Assembly (NCBI GenBank): GCA_023391835.1 | Contig: JAEWAE010000073.1 | Location: 1 to 41,128, forward strand | Direction of reading: 5' to 3' | Length of the DNA stretch: 41,128 bases | From: Bacillota bacterium | Lineage (GTDB): Bacteria > Bacillota > Clostridia > Oscillospirales > Ethanoligenentaceae | In this document: piece after piece, positions 6,385 through 14,016 of the stretch | Layout: every line of letters begins with the position of its first letter | Position numbering within the stretch: the first letter of the stretch is position 1 | Notes under the pieces: generated by a model | Seen by the model: only the letters and a program-made list of their open reading frames with translations | What the model was told of the DNA's origin: nothing | The model's database searches: none | Made by a program: the position numbers and the translations under genes

Positions 6385-8043
6385 TCACATACTTTCCGCC
6401 GCGGAGGGGATGGCCAGCATTTCGGCGGCGATTTCCCGCAGCCTGTATTTCTGGATCTTGCCGCTGGCCGTCTGGGGGAAACTTTCCATAAAGAAAAAGA
6501 ATTTCGGCACCTTATGACGCGCGATATGACCGGCCGTATAATCGCGAAGCTCTTCTTCCGACACGTGGCAGCCCTCCCGCAGCACCAGACAGGCGGCGAC
6601 TTCTTCTCCGTAATATTCGCTGGGCACGCCCACCACCTGCACATCCTGGACCGCCGGGTGGGTGTAGAGAAATTCCTCGATCTCCTTGGGGTAGATATTT
6701 TCCCCGCCGCGGATGATCATATCCTTGATGCGGCCGGTGATGCGGTAATAGCCGTTTTCATCCACCTGGGCCAGATCGCCGGAATGGAGCCAGCCATCCT
6801 TGTCGATGGTGCGGGCGGTCGCTTCGGGCATTTTGTAATAGCCCTTCATGGTGTTGTAGCCGCGGGAGCAGAATTCGCCGGGCGTGTTGAGGGGCTGATC
6901 TCTGCCTGTTTCGGGGTCGATAATTTTGGTTTCCACATGCGGCATATGGCGGCCCACGGTTTGAACACGCAGCTCCAGACTGTCGTCGGTGGTGGTCATG
7001 GTGGTGGCGGGGGACGCTTCCGTCTGGCCGTAGGTGATGGTGATTTCACGCATGCCCATCTCGTCGATCACCCGCCGCATGACCTGCATGGGGCAGGGCG
7101 AGCCGGCCATAATGCCGGTGCGCAGCCGCGGGAAACGGTATTTTTTAAAGTCGGGATGCTCCAGCATGCCGATATACATGGTCGGCACGCCGTGGACGGC
7201 GGTGCACCCCTCGTCCTGCAAAGCCTGCATTTCTTTGACGGGGTTATAATACTCCAGCGGCACCATGGAGGAAGCGTGGGTCAGGCAGGCCATCACGGCC
7301 AGCACCAGCCCGAAACAGTGGAAAAACGGCACCGGGATGCACAGCTTGTCGTCGTGGGTGAATTTCATGCAATCGCCGATGGATTTGCCGTTGTTGACGA
7401 TGTTGAAATGGGTCAGCATGACCCCCTTGGGGAAGCCGGTGGTGCCGGAGGTATACTGCATGTTGGTCACGTCCTGCGGGTCGACCGCGGCGCGCACACG
7501 GCGGTAATCGGCCTCGGCGATGTCGTCGGCCATGGCGTAAAAGTCGTTGAAATTGAACATGCCGGCGGGCGTGTCGGCCCCCACGCAGACGATATCCCGC
7601 AAGAACGGGAGTTTTTCGCTGTGCAGTTCCCCGGGGCGGCCGTTTTCCACACCCGGGAGCATTTCGCGGACGATATCGACATAGCTGGTGGTCTTGATGC
7701 CGCGGATCATCACCAGGGCTTTGGAATCGGACTGCTTGAGCAGATATTCCAGCTCGTAGACCTTATAATTGGTGTTGACCGTCACGAGCACCGCGCCGAT
7801 CTTCGCACAGGCGAAAAAAGTGAGGAGCCACTCGGGCACATTGGTGGCCCAGATGGCCACATGGTCGCCCCTGCCGATGCCCATGGCCAGCATGCCCTTC
7901 GCCACCCGGTCGCATTCGACGGCGAATTCCCGCCAGGTGCGCCGATAGGGCCGGTCGATATACTTGACGGCCTCGTCGTCGGGGTACTGCGCCGCCACCT
8001 GGTCCAGCAGATTGCCCACCGTTATATGCATCAGTTCGCTCAT
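6385..8043 (-). CDS. AMP-forming acyl-CoA synthetase under T-box control
   Basis: This enzyme activates a carboxylic acid with ATP to an acyl-adenylate and transfers it to coenzyme A. The 552-residue protein has all adenylate-forming motifs: YTSGTTGFPKGVML at about 197-210, the TYGQTEASP motif at 337-345, SGDLAQVDENGYYRITGR at 421-438 with RIKDMIIRGGENIYPKEIE after it, and the catalytic Lys in TASGKIQKY at about 529. It looks like the medium/short-chain or branched acyl-CoA ligase group; the substrate is not fixed by sequence alone. The start is the ATG at 8043, spaced 8 bases behind AAAGGA. The gene follows directly on a leucine-type T-box leader, so it should be induced when tRNA-Leu is uncharged. 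That suggests activation of isovalerate for leucine synthesis (inference). Confidence 0.95.
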   Translation of the reverse strand: MSELMHITVGNLLDQVAAQYPDDEAVKYIDRPYRRTWREFAVECDRVAKGMLAMGIGRGDHVAIWATNVPEWLLTFFACAKIGAVLVTVNTNYKVYELEYLLKQSDSKALVMIRGIKTTSYVDIVREMLPGVENGRPGELHSEKLPFLRDIVCVGADTPAGMFNFNDFYAMADDIAEADYRRVRAAVDPQDVTNMQYTSGTTGFPKGVMLTHFNIVNNGKSIGDCMKFTHDDKLCIPVPFFHCFGLVLAVMACLTHASSMVPLEYYNPVKEMQALQDEGCTAVHGVPTMYIGMLEHPDFKKYRFPRLRTGIMAGSPCPMQVMRRVIDEMGMREITITYGQTEASPATTMTTTDDSLELRVQTVGRHMPHVETKIIDPETGRDQPLNTPGEFCSRGYNTMKGYYKMPEATARTIDKDGWLHSGDLAQVDENGYYRITGRIKDMIIRGGENIYPKEIEEFLYTHPAVQDVQVVGVPSEYYGEEVAACLVLREGCHVSEEELRDYTAGHIARHKVPKFFFFMESFPQTASGKIQKYRLREIAAEMLAIPSAAESM

Positions 8044-8102
8044 TCGACTCATCCTTTCTTCCCCACAACGACGATCCTGTGTCGGCAACCGATTTAAACG
8101 AC

Positions 8103-8140
8103 AAAAAAGCCTTCGTCTCTGTTATACAGAGACGAAGGCT
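8103..8140 (-). terminator. T-box attenuator terminator
   Basis: A perfect 14-bp stem (8108-8121 with 8127-8140) with a 5-base loop is followed on the minus strand by a T6 run. It is the default OFF structure of the T-box, 60 bases before the acyl-CoA synthetase start. Confidence 0.93.
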
Positions 8141-8396
8141 TAACGCTCTCCGCGGTACCACTCCGATTGACATTGCCGATACGGCAACATCCACTCGACC
8201 GCTGTCTTATGCCCGGCAAGCCGGCACGGCAACAGCGTTCCCCTTTAACGGTGGGAAACCGTATCATCCTACTAAAATTCGGTGATCCGCTCAAGGGTGA
8301 GCAATCATCCGACCCCGCGTGCCGCCTCACACCAGCCGGCAGCTCTCTGGAACCCGGGAATCGGACTTATTTCCCTCTCATTGCATTTGCATCTTG
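8103..8396 (-). promoter_or_regulatory. T-box leader, specifier CUC (leucine)
   Basis: The minus strand holds a complete T-box riboswitch. The universal TGGTACCGCGG lies opposite 8150-8160. Stem I has the distal CAGAGAGC...TGGTGTGAGG arrangement. Its upper helix pairs TCCGA with TCGGA and its lower helix AGGG with CCCT. As in the well-known glyQS leader, the specifier is followed by A, the 4-base lower helix and then TGAGC. This gives CTC (opposite 8299-8301), a leucine codon. In the antiterminator CGGAG before the T-box can pair with CTCTG of the terminator arm. Uncharged tRNA-Leu (GAG anticodon) would allow read-through into the acyl-CoA synthetase gene. Confidence 0.93.
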
Positions 8397-8402
8397 TAAT
8401 AT

Positions 8403-8431
8403 AGTATATGCATCTTGGCTGCATTTGTCAA
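8403..8431 (-). promoter_or_regulatory. Promoter of the T-box/acyl-CoA synthetase unit
   Basis: A perfect TTGACA (8426-8431) and TATACT (8403-8408) are separated by 17 bases on the minus strand. Transcription would begin near 8396, just before T-box Stem I. Confidence 0.9.
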
Positions 8432-8476
8432 CGCATTTTTCAAAATTTACATTTTGTATTTCCGACATGGTCACCG

Positions 8477-10324
8477 TCAGCTCAGACGCAGCAGGGCGAT
8501 CAGCAGCGACGGCACCGCCCACAAGCCCTGATATTCCAGCAGCTTGACGGGCGTGACGGAGGTAACGCCGCCGTGCAGACTCAGCCACACGGTCAGCACG
8601 ATGCCCGCCAGCGCCGCGGCCGCCTGCACCAGCGCCGCGGTCGTGATCGTGCCGCGCAGCCGCACACAGGCCAGCAGCGTATCCGCATATGAGCGCAGGG
8701 TGCCGTCAAAAAACAGCGAAACCGGCGAAGGGTCCGCCGCAGCCGCCCGGCTCAGAGCGATCGTGTCGGCCCCGCCGAGCATCTGCACGCCTTTCATGTG
8801 CCCGCCGAAGCGCTCGGCAATCATGGAGGCGGTGATATTGGCGTCGCTGGTGCGCACCAGCATCGACACGCCGGCGCGCATCAGACGATGAAAAGCTGAA
8901 ACCGTCTTTGCGCCGGTGCCGTATTCGACGATGAACATAGCCATGAGCTGCCCGTTTTCCGCCAGATAAAACAGGTCGCGTCCCATGGAGACATACTTGG
9001 CCTCATACTCCCGGGGCGGCGCCTGGATGCCGCAGCTGCGCAGAATATCCCGGCTGCCCGCGACGATTTCCTTGCCGCCCATGGTGGCGCAGATGCCCTG
9101 ATCTTCCCGGTAGACGACCCGCTCGGGCGTGAGCAGATGGAAGTCGCTGTCATGGATCAGGCTGCGGAAGGCCTTGGCCAGCGGGCCCTCCACGGCAATG
9201 ACGACGCTGGCCGTGTCGACGATTGCTTCCTCAATGCGGGCACCGGAAAACGTCTTGATGCCGTAAATATGGGAATATTCGGGTGGAAACAGCATGGAAG
9301 CATCCACCACGATCAGGTCGGCATTCTGAAATTCCTTCACGGCGGCGTAGCCCGTGAGGGCCGCATGGCGGCGGCGCAGACGGTGGGAGGTGCGCAGCAG
9401 CGGCAGTTCCTGACACAGAGGGTAGATGGCCGGCGCACCCAGGCTGCACACCACTCCGAAAGCGGTGACAGACTCGGCGGCGCCGCGCCGCAGCCATAGG
9501 TTGAGCCCCAGCACACAAAGTGCGGCCAGCAGCACGGCCGGCTCCATCACCCGCGCAACCTGGCCCGCGGGAGTGGCGGCCGGCCGGCCGCCCAGCACCT
9601 GCTCCGGTTCCCCGGTGCGCACGGGGCATGCCGCCAGATGATCCGGCCGGTCGGCGTCGCCGCCGGCCACCGGCACCCGACGCAGCGTATAATATGCGGC
9701 GCTCCCGCCCAGAGCGCCTGCCGTGTGCCGCACCCGGCGCAGCCGCATCAGCCGACCCAACAGATACACCGAGCAGACGGCGGCGGCAGCGGCCGAGCCC
9801 ATCACCCGGCTGCCGGAAACAAAGCTCTGCGGTACGGCCAGATGGCCGGCCATCGCGGTCAGCGCCCCCAGAAAGGCCAGCGCCGGCACGCCGTCGATAT
9901 CGGCGCGGAAGGTAAAGAGGCTGGCGAAACCGCGCAGCACGCCCGGGCCGCATAAAGCGGCCGCCAGCACCAGAAGCCCGGTATCCACCACCAAAAAAAC
10001 GTACGGGTGATCGGAGGCTGCGATGGGGCCCGGCATGGGGTAACCCATGACGGCGGCGGTTTCCAGCCACGCGAGCACCGCGGTGACGAAGATGGAAAAT
10101 AAAAACCGGATGGTCAGCGAAAAGCGGCGGGAATCCACCGAAGCCAGCGTACGGGCCGGCCGGGCGGAGCGTTCCTGCGCCGCGCGGATCACCTCCGGCC
10201 CCGCCGACGGGCCGGAGGACGGCACCGACGGCCAGGGGCTGGTGCCGTCCTCAATCGCCTCGATGCGCTGCCGCACCTTTTCGGGGTCAAATTTTCGCTT
10301 TGTGTCACATTCCAAAGTTGCCAT
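8477..10324 (-). CDS. P-type ATPase-like membrane protein lacking catalytic motifs
   Basis: The 615-residue protein has the layout of a heavy-metal (P1B) ATPase. There is a soluble N-terminus, then membrane segments near 70-90, 108-126, 145-163, 177-193, 262-278 and 284-304. A large cytoplasmic part follows, then two segments near 558-583 and 599-613. A short actuator-like region keeps TGE at 237-239. After the GAPAIYPL helix, the segment ending IVVD (D341) aligns with the phosphorylation site, but DKTGT reads DASMLF. The HP motif reads GPLAKAF (380-386), TGD reads RTSD (491-494) and GDGxND is missing. It should therefore not pump by the normal cycle. Role unknown. ATG 10324 follows AAAGGAAGG. 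It lies behind rlmB, on the same strand. Confidence 0.85.
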   Translation of the reverse strand: MATLECDTKRKFDPEKVRQRIEAIEDGTSPWPSVPSSGPSAGPEVIRAAQERSARPARTLASVDSRRFSLTIRFLFSIFVTAVLAWLETAAVMGYPMPGPIAASDHPYVFLVVDTGLLVLAAALCGPGVLRGFASLFTFRADIDGVPALAFLGALTAMAGHLAVPQSFVSGSRVMGSAAAAAVCSVYLLGRLMRLRRVRHTAGALGGSAAYYTLRRVPVAGGDADRPDHLAACPVRTGEPEQVLGGRPAATPAGQVARVMEPAVLLAALCVLGLNLWLRRGAAESVTAFGVVCSLGAPAIYPLCQELPLLRTSHRLRRRHAALTGYAAVKEFQNADLIVVDASMLFPPEYSHIYGIKTFSGARIEEAIVDTASVVIAVEGPLAKAFRSLIHDSDFHLLTPERVVYREDQGICATMGGKEIVAGSRDILRSCGIQAPPREYEAKYVSMGRDLFYLAENGQLMAMFIVEYGTGAKTVSAFHRLMRAGVSMLVRTSDANITASMIAERFGGHMKGVQMLGGADTIALSRAAAADPSPVSLFFDGTLRSYADTLLACVRLRGTITTAALVQAAAALAGIVLTVWLSLHGGVTSVTPVKLLEYQGLWAVPSLLIALLRLS

Positions 10325-10358
10325 GCCGGAAGCCTTCCTTTCGGGATATCCTCCCGGG

Positions 10359-11126
10359 TCAGGCGGGAGTGCCCCGGCGCCCGCGGGCGGCCTGGAAGGC
10401 CAGGATTCCCGCCGCCACCGACGCATTGAGCGATTCAATATGACCCGCCATGGGGATGGAAACGATAAAGTCGCATTTTTCCCGCAAAAGGCGGGAAATG
10501 CCCTTCCCCTCCGAGCCGATGACCAGTGCGCAGGGGCCGGAAAAATCCGTCTCGAAGCAGGATTTGCCGTCCATATCCGCGCCGTAAAGCCATATCCCCT
10601 GCTTTTTAAGGGCATCCGCCGTGGCGGAAAGATTCGCCACCCGCGCCACGGGCAGATATTCCAGCGCGCCGCAGGCGGCCTTATCCACCGCCGCGGTCAG
10701 CCCCGCCGCATTGCGCCGGGGGATAATGACGCCGTGCATGCCGGCGCATTCGGCCGAGCGAATGATGGCGCCCAGATTATGAGGGTCGCTGATGTCATCC
10801 GCAATGAGCAGGAACGGCGGCTCATGGGCCTGCTGCGCCCGGGCGAGGATATCCTCCACCGACGCATACTCGTGAGCGGCCGCGATGCAGGCGACCCCCT
10901 GATGGTTGAGGCCGCCGCACATGGCGTCGAGCTTTTGGGAATTGCAGTCCTTCACCGGAATATCCCGCTGCCGGCACATATCGACGATGCGCCCCACCGG
11001 GCCGCCCGTGTTGCCTCGGGCGATGAGCATGCTGTCGACCGGCCGGCCGGACTGCAGCGCCTCCCATACGGCGTTACGCCCCACGATGATATCTTCACTG
11101 CGTTTATCTCGTTTATCCGAATACAT
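10359..11126 (-). CDS. rlmB: 23S rRNA (guanosine-2'-O-)-methyltransferase, TrmH/SpoU family
   Basis: RlmB methylates the ribose of G2251 in the peptidyl-transferase region of 23S rRNA. The 255-residue protein has an N-terminal substrate-binding domain starting IIVGRNAVWEAL, and a C-terminal knotted SPOUT domain. The three signature motifs are DPHNLGAIIRSAECAG, LVIGSEGKGISRLLRE and IPMAGHIESLNASVAAGI. SpoU relatives with other rRNA targets are hard to separate by eye, but the length and N-domain fit RlmB. The ATG has GGAG seven bases upstream. Genes on both sides lie on the same strand, 34 and 55 bases away, suggesting co-transcription. Confidence 0.9.
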   Translation of the reverse strand: MYSDKRDKRSEDIIVGRNAVWEALQSGRPVDSMLIARGNTGGPVGRIVDMCRQRDIPVKDCNSQKLDAMCGGLNHQGVACIAAAHEYASVEDILARAQQAHEPPFLLIADDISDPHNLGAIIRSAECAGMHGVIIPRRNAAGLTAAVDKAACGALEYLPVARVANLSATADALKKQGIWLYGADMDGKSCFETDFSGPCALVIGSEGKGISRLLREKCDFIVSIPMAGHIESLNASVAAGILAFQAARGRRGTPA

Positions 11127-11181
11127 AAACCCGCTCCACTCCGCTGAATTTCTTTAACTATACCATGAACCGGAGGGAGCG

Positions 11182-11952
11182 TCAACCGCGGCCCCCGGCC
11201 GTCTGCCGCCGCACCAGTTGCCGCAGAGCCTCCACCGCCGTGTGCACGGCGTCGTCGGTTTCCAGACAATCGGGATTGGAAAGGCCCGCTTTGGCGCGTT
11301 CCTGATTCCAGACGCAGGCGAGCACTGCCGCCGCATGCACACGGAGACTGGCTGCCACCGTAAAAAGTGCGGCGCACTCCATCTCGCTTGCCAGCGCGCC
11401 GCCCTTTTCCCACGCCTGCCAGCGGTACATCAGGTCGGGGCCCACGGGCATGCGCGCCGGCTCGTGCTGGCCGTAAAACGAATCCTTGCTCTGCACCACG
11501 CCGGTGTGGGCACGCAGCCCCAGCCGGGCCGCGGCGTCGGCAAGCTCCCGTACCAGCGGGAAATCCGCCACCGCCGGGAATTCCAGCGGCAGATACTCGC
11601 GGGAGGTGCCCTCCATGCGGATGGCACCGGTGGGGACGATCAGGTCGCCGCCCTGCACATCCAGTTGCATGCCGCCGCAGGTGCCCACCCGGATGAACTG
11701 CTTCACGCCCAGCACGGCGAGCTCTTCCATGGCGATGGCGGCACTGGGGCCGCCGATGCCGGTGGAGGTCACTAGCACCCGCTGCCCCTCCAGAAGCCCC
11801 GCCCAGGTGACGAATTCCCGGTTATGGCCGACGGGCTGCGGATTGTCAAGGCACCGGGCGATTTTTTCCACGCGGCCGGGGTCGCCTGGCAAAATCGCGT
11901 ACTCGGCGCCATCCTGCGGCTGCAGACCCAGATGATAAATGCGTTCTTTCAT
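11182..11952 (-). CDS. udp: Uridine phosphorylase-like nucleoside phosphorylase
   Basis: The enzyme splits nucleosides with phosphate into base and ribose-1-phosphate for salvage. The 256-residue protein starts MKERIYHLGL. It has the PNP/UDP-family phosphate loop LPGDPGRVEKIA, TSTGIGGPSAAIAMEEL, FIRVGTCGGMQ and the ribose-binding SEMECAALF near 190. The pattern is closest to uridine phosphorylase, but purine or 5'-methylthioadenosine relatives cannot be excluded. ATG 11952 follows AGAGGA; upstream in-frame codons have no binding site. It begins just 30 bases past the corA terminator and I found no promoter in between, so expression may depend on read-through. Confidence 0.88.
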   Translation of the reverse strand: MKERIYHLGLQPQDGAEYAILPGDPGRVEKIARCLDNPQPVGHNREFVTWAGLLEGQRVLVTSTGIGGPSAAIAMEELAVLGVKQFIRVGTCGGMQLDVQGGDLIVPTGAIRMEGTSREYLPLEFPAVADFPLVRELADAAARLGLRAHTGVVQSKDSFYGQHEPARMPVGPDLMYRWQAWEKGGALASEMECAALFTVAASLRVHAAAVLACVWNQERAKAGLSNPDCLETDDAVHTAVEALRQLVRRQTAGGRG

Positions 11953-11981
11953 GGCGATTCCTCTCATTCCGTCAAACAGGC

Positions 11982-12005
11982 AAAAAAGGCCGGCATGGGC
12001 CGGCC
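11982..12005 (-). terminator. Terminator or attenuator between corA and udp
   Basis: A perfect 7-bp GGCCGGC/GCCGGCC stem (11988-11994 with 11999-12005) with a 4-base loop is followed on the minus strand by T6. It ends corA just six bases after its stop codon. Confidence 0.8.
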
Positions 12006-12011
12006 CGGAAT

Positions 12012-12932
12012 TCAAAACATCTTTTTACGGTAAAGCAGGAAACCCGTAACGGCCATACCCACCGCCGAAATGGCCAGCGGCACCCAGTAATACGGGAAAG
12101 GCAGCCGGGTATTCATGCCGTAAAACGAAAACACGATGGTCGGGATAGCCAGCACGACGGTGATGGAGGTGAGGATCTTCATCACATTGTTGAGGTTGTT
12201 GGAAATGACCGACGCGAAGGCATCCATGGTGCCGCTCAGGATACTCGAATAGATATTCGACATTTCGATGGCCTGTTTGACCTCGATGAGCACGTCCTCC
12301 AGCAGCTCCTGATCCTCTTCGTACAGCTTGATGACCCGGCCGCGCAGGATCTTTTCCAGCGTGATCTCGTTGGCCTTGAGTGATGTGGAAAAATAGACCA
12401 GCGATTTTTCCAGATCGAGCAGCTGGATGAGTTCCTTATTTTTCAGCGAGCCGTGGAGCTGCTTTTCAATATAATTCGACACCTTGTCGATCTGGCGCAG
12501 ATAGAGCAGGAATCGGGCGGCCAGCCGCAGCAGAATGATGAGTACGAAGCGGGTCTTCATCGCCGTCTGCACGTTTTTGACCAGCCCCTGGGCAAACTCG
12601 GTCATCACGGTATTCTCTTTGAGGCAGACGGTGACGATGCAGGTGTCAGTGAGAATGATGCCCATGGGGATGGTGGAAAAGCTCACGGAGTTTTCCGTTT
12701 TTTCAGCCACCGGCATGTCGACGATGAGCAGCGTGTGGCTCCCCTCCTGGTCGATGCGGGAGCTCTCTTCCTCATCCAGCGCGGCGCGCACCAGATTCTG
12801 CTCGATGCCGAATTCCCCCGTCAGGCGGTGGATTTCTTCCTCGGTTGGGTTGACGACGTTGAGCCAGCAGCCGGCCTCCGGGCCGGTAAGCGGCGTGATA
12901 TGCGAATCGACGGTCTTATAAAAAGTCAGCAT
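12012..12932 (-). CDS. corA: CorA-type magnesium transporter
   Basis: CorA forms a homopentameric Mg2+ (and Co2+/Ni2+) channel. The 306-residue protein has a large cytoplasmic N-domain with long helices. Two C-terminal membrane segments follow (about 245-270 and 283-301), with the diagnostic YGMNT loop at the end of the first, then a basic YRKKMF tail inside the cell. In the pore helix the ISNNLNNVMKILTSITVV pattern is typical. The start ATG at 12932 lies behind AAGGAG. The preceding leader of about 130 bases can form competing structures, possibly an ion- or ribosome-sensing control. The adjacent upstream gene is a solute-binding lipoprotein without evident connection. Confidence 0.94.
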   Translation of the reverse strand: MLTFYKTVDSHITPLTGPEAGCWLNVVNPTEEEIHRLTGEFGIEQNLVRAALDEEESSRIDQEGSHTLLIVDMPVAEKTENSVSFSTIPMGIILTDTCIVTVCLKENTVMTEFAQGLVKNVQTAMKTRFVLIILLRLAARFLLYLRQIDKVSNYIEKQLHGSLKNKELIQLLDLEKSLVYFSTSLKANEITLEKILRGRVIKLYEEDQELLEDVLIEVKQAIEMSNIYSSILSGTMDAFASVISNNLNNVMKILTSITVVLAIPTIVFSFYGMNTRLPFPYYWVPLAISAVGMAVTGFLLYRKKMF

Positions 12933-12946
12933 GGCATACTCCTTCC

Positions 12947-13032
12947 GGGAGCATGCCGGGAATCCGCCGCATGCTCCCCTGCGATATGGTGTCACAACTT
13001 CGGCCCTCCGGGTCGCTCACGGCGGATTTCCC
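12947..13032 (-). promoter_or_regulatory. Structured corA leader with loop-upstream complementarity
   Basis: A perfect 10-bp hairpin (12947-12956 with 12969-12978) stands directly before the corA ribosome binding site. Its 12-base loop (12957-12968) is complementary, with one bulged base, to 13021-13032 further upstream in the mRNA. The two pairings could form a pseudoknot or exclude each other. It does not look like the known M-box. Confidence 0.4.
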
Positions 13033-13061
13033 CCTTTTTCTGCGAATTATGTGAGGCCGGT

Positions 13062-13844
13062 TCACTGACCGGCCGGCACGGTAAGATTTTTGCCGAACCA
13101 TTTCTGCGAAAGCTTGGCGACGGCACCGTCTTTGCGCAGGGAAGTCAGCGCCGTCTGCAGCCGGTTGCGCAGGCGGCTGTCGTTGCGCCGCACGCCCACC
13201 GCATAAACCGATGTGCCGAAATTACCCGGCTGCACCGTGTAATCGTTGAGATCCTGCATCAGAGTATATTCGGCCTCCGAGTCATCCAGACATACGGCGT
13301 CGAGCTGCATGGAATCGAGGGCCTGAAACAGGATGTCGCGGCTGTCGAAAAGCTGCGGAGCCCCGCCGTCGAGCTGGGCGGACACCGGGTTTGCCGTCAG
13401 CGCCGCGGCGGCACGGCTGTTTTGCATGGCGCCCACAGCCTTGCCCGGCAGGCTGCCGAAACCGGTGATGTCGGTGTCTTTGGGCGTGAGGATCACTTCG
13501 CTGTCATACAGCACGGGCTGGACATAGAGCATGCCGGTTTTGTCGATGTTGCCCGGGACGACATTGCCCCAGAGGGAGTTGACCTTGCCGTCGGCCATGG
13601 CGGACTGTGCCTTGCTCCAGTCGACGGGCACAAACCGCACCGTCATGCCCGCGCGCTTGGCGACCTCGGCCGCCAGATCCACCTCAAAACCGGTGAGGGT
13701 GCCGTCGGAATCCCGATAGCTCAGCGGTTTATGGCTGACGTCGATGCCGGCGACGAGCTGATCTTCCCCCGTGCAGCCGGTCGCCGGCAGAAGCAGGCAC
13801 ATGGCGGTCAGGCAGACGGCCGCCCATCTTTTCCATTTTTTCAC
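13062..13844 (-). CDS. Amino-acid-type ABC transporter solute-binding lipoprotein (orphan)
   Basis: The 260-residue protein has a basic, hydrophobic signal followed by a PATGC lipobox (Cys24), so it should be lipid-anchored outside the membrane. The mature part matches solute-binding family 3: VAGIDVSHKPLSYRDSDGTLTGFEVDLAAEVAKRAG, WGNVV and a C-terminal LRKDGAVAKLSQKWFG. Such proteins bind polar amino acids or similar ligands and deliver them to an ABC permease. Neither permease nor ATPase gene lies nearby. The start codon is GTG (13842-13844), with a distant AAGG. A 7-bp hairpin overlaps the stop codon. It lies between ftsZ and corA, all on the minus strand. Confidence 0.88.
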   Translation of the reverse strand: MKKWKRWAAVCLTAMCLLLPATGCTGEDQLVAGIDVSHKPLSYRDSDGTLTGFEVDLAAEVAKRAGMTVRFVPVDWSKAQSAMADGKVNSLWGNVVPGNIDKTGMLYVQPVLYDSEVILTPKDTDITGFGSLPGKAVGAMQNSRAAAALTANPVSAQLDGGAPQLFDSRDILFQALDSMQLDAVCLDDSEAEYTLMQDLNDYTVQPGNFGTSVYAVGVRRNDSRLRNRLQTALTSLRKDGAVAKLSQKWFGKNLTVPAGQ

Positions 13845-14016
13845 TGTGCGACTCGCCTTTCTGTCTGTGAGCAGAGTAGTCTCTACGCAGACCTGTCTGT
13901 AACAGGACCCGTCCTGGAGCGGGCCAAGCCGCCGTGGGGCGCACGGCCCGCAAAAAAGGCACGGAGACAGCGGCGGATATGCCCGCCGTCTGTTCCCCGC
14001 GCCGGCCCGCCGGTGC

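Noticed and set aside
5146..8097. 983-codon plus-strand open frame opposite the nitroreductase, isomerase and acyl-CoA synthetase genes
   Set aside because: It is antisense to three clear genes, has no recognisable domain or start signal, and results from high GC codon bias.
10325..10615. Extension of the P-type ATPase-like frame into rlmB
   Set aside because: The ATG at 10324 has a well-placed AAAGGAAGG; the extension is the rlmB sequence in another frame.
12933..13061. M-box Mg2+ riboswitch before corA
   Set aside because: The conserved M-box sequence blocks are not present; only an unclassified structured leader is reported.
13861..13900. Repeated CTGTCTGT upstream of the solute-binding protein gene
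   Set aside because: Two 8-base copies 32 bases apart are too short to claim as an operator.
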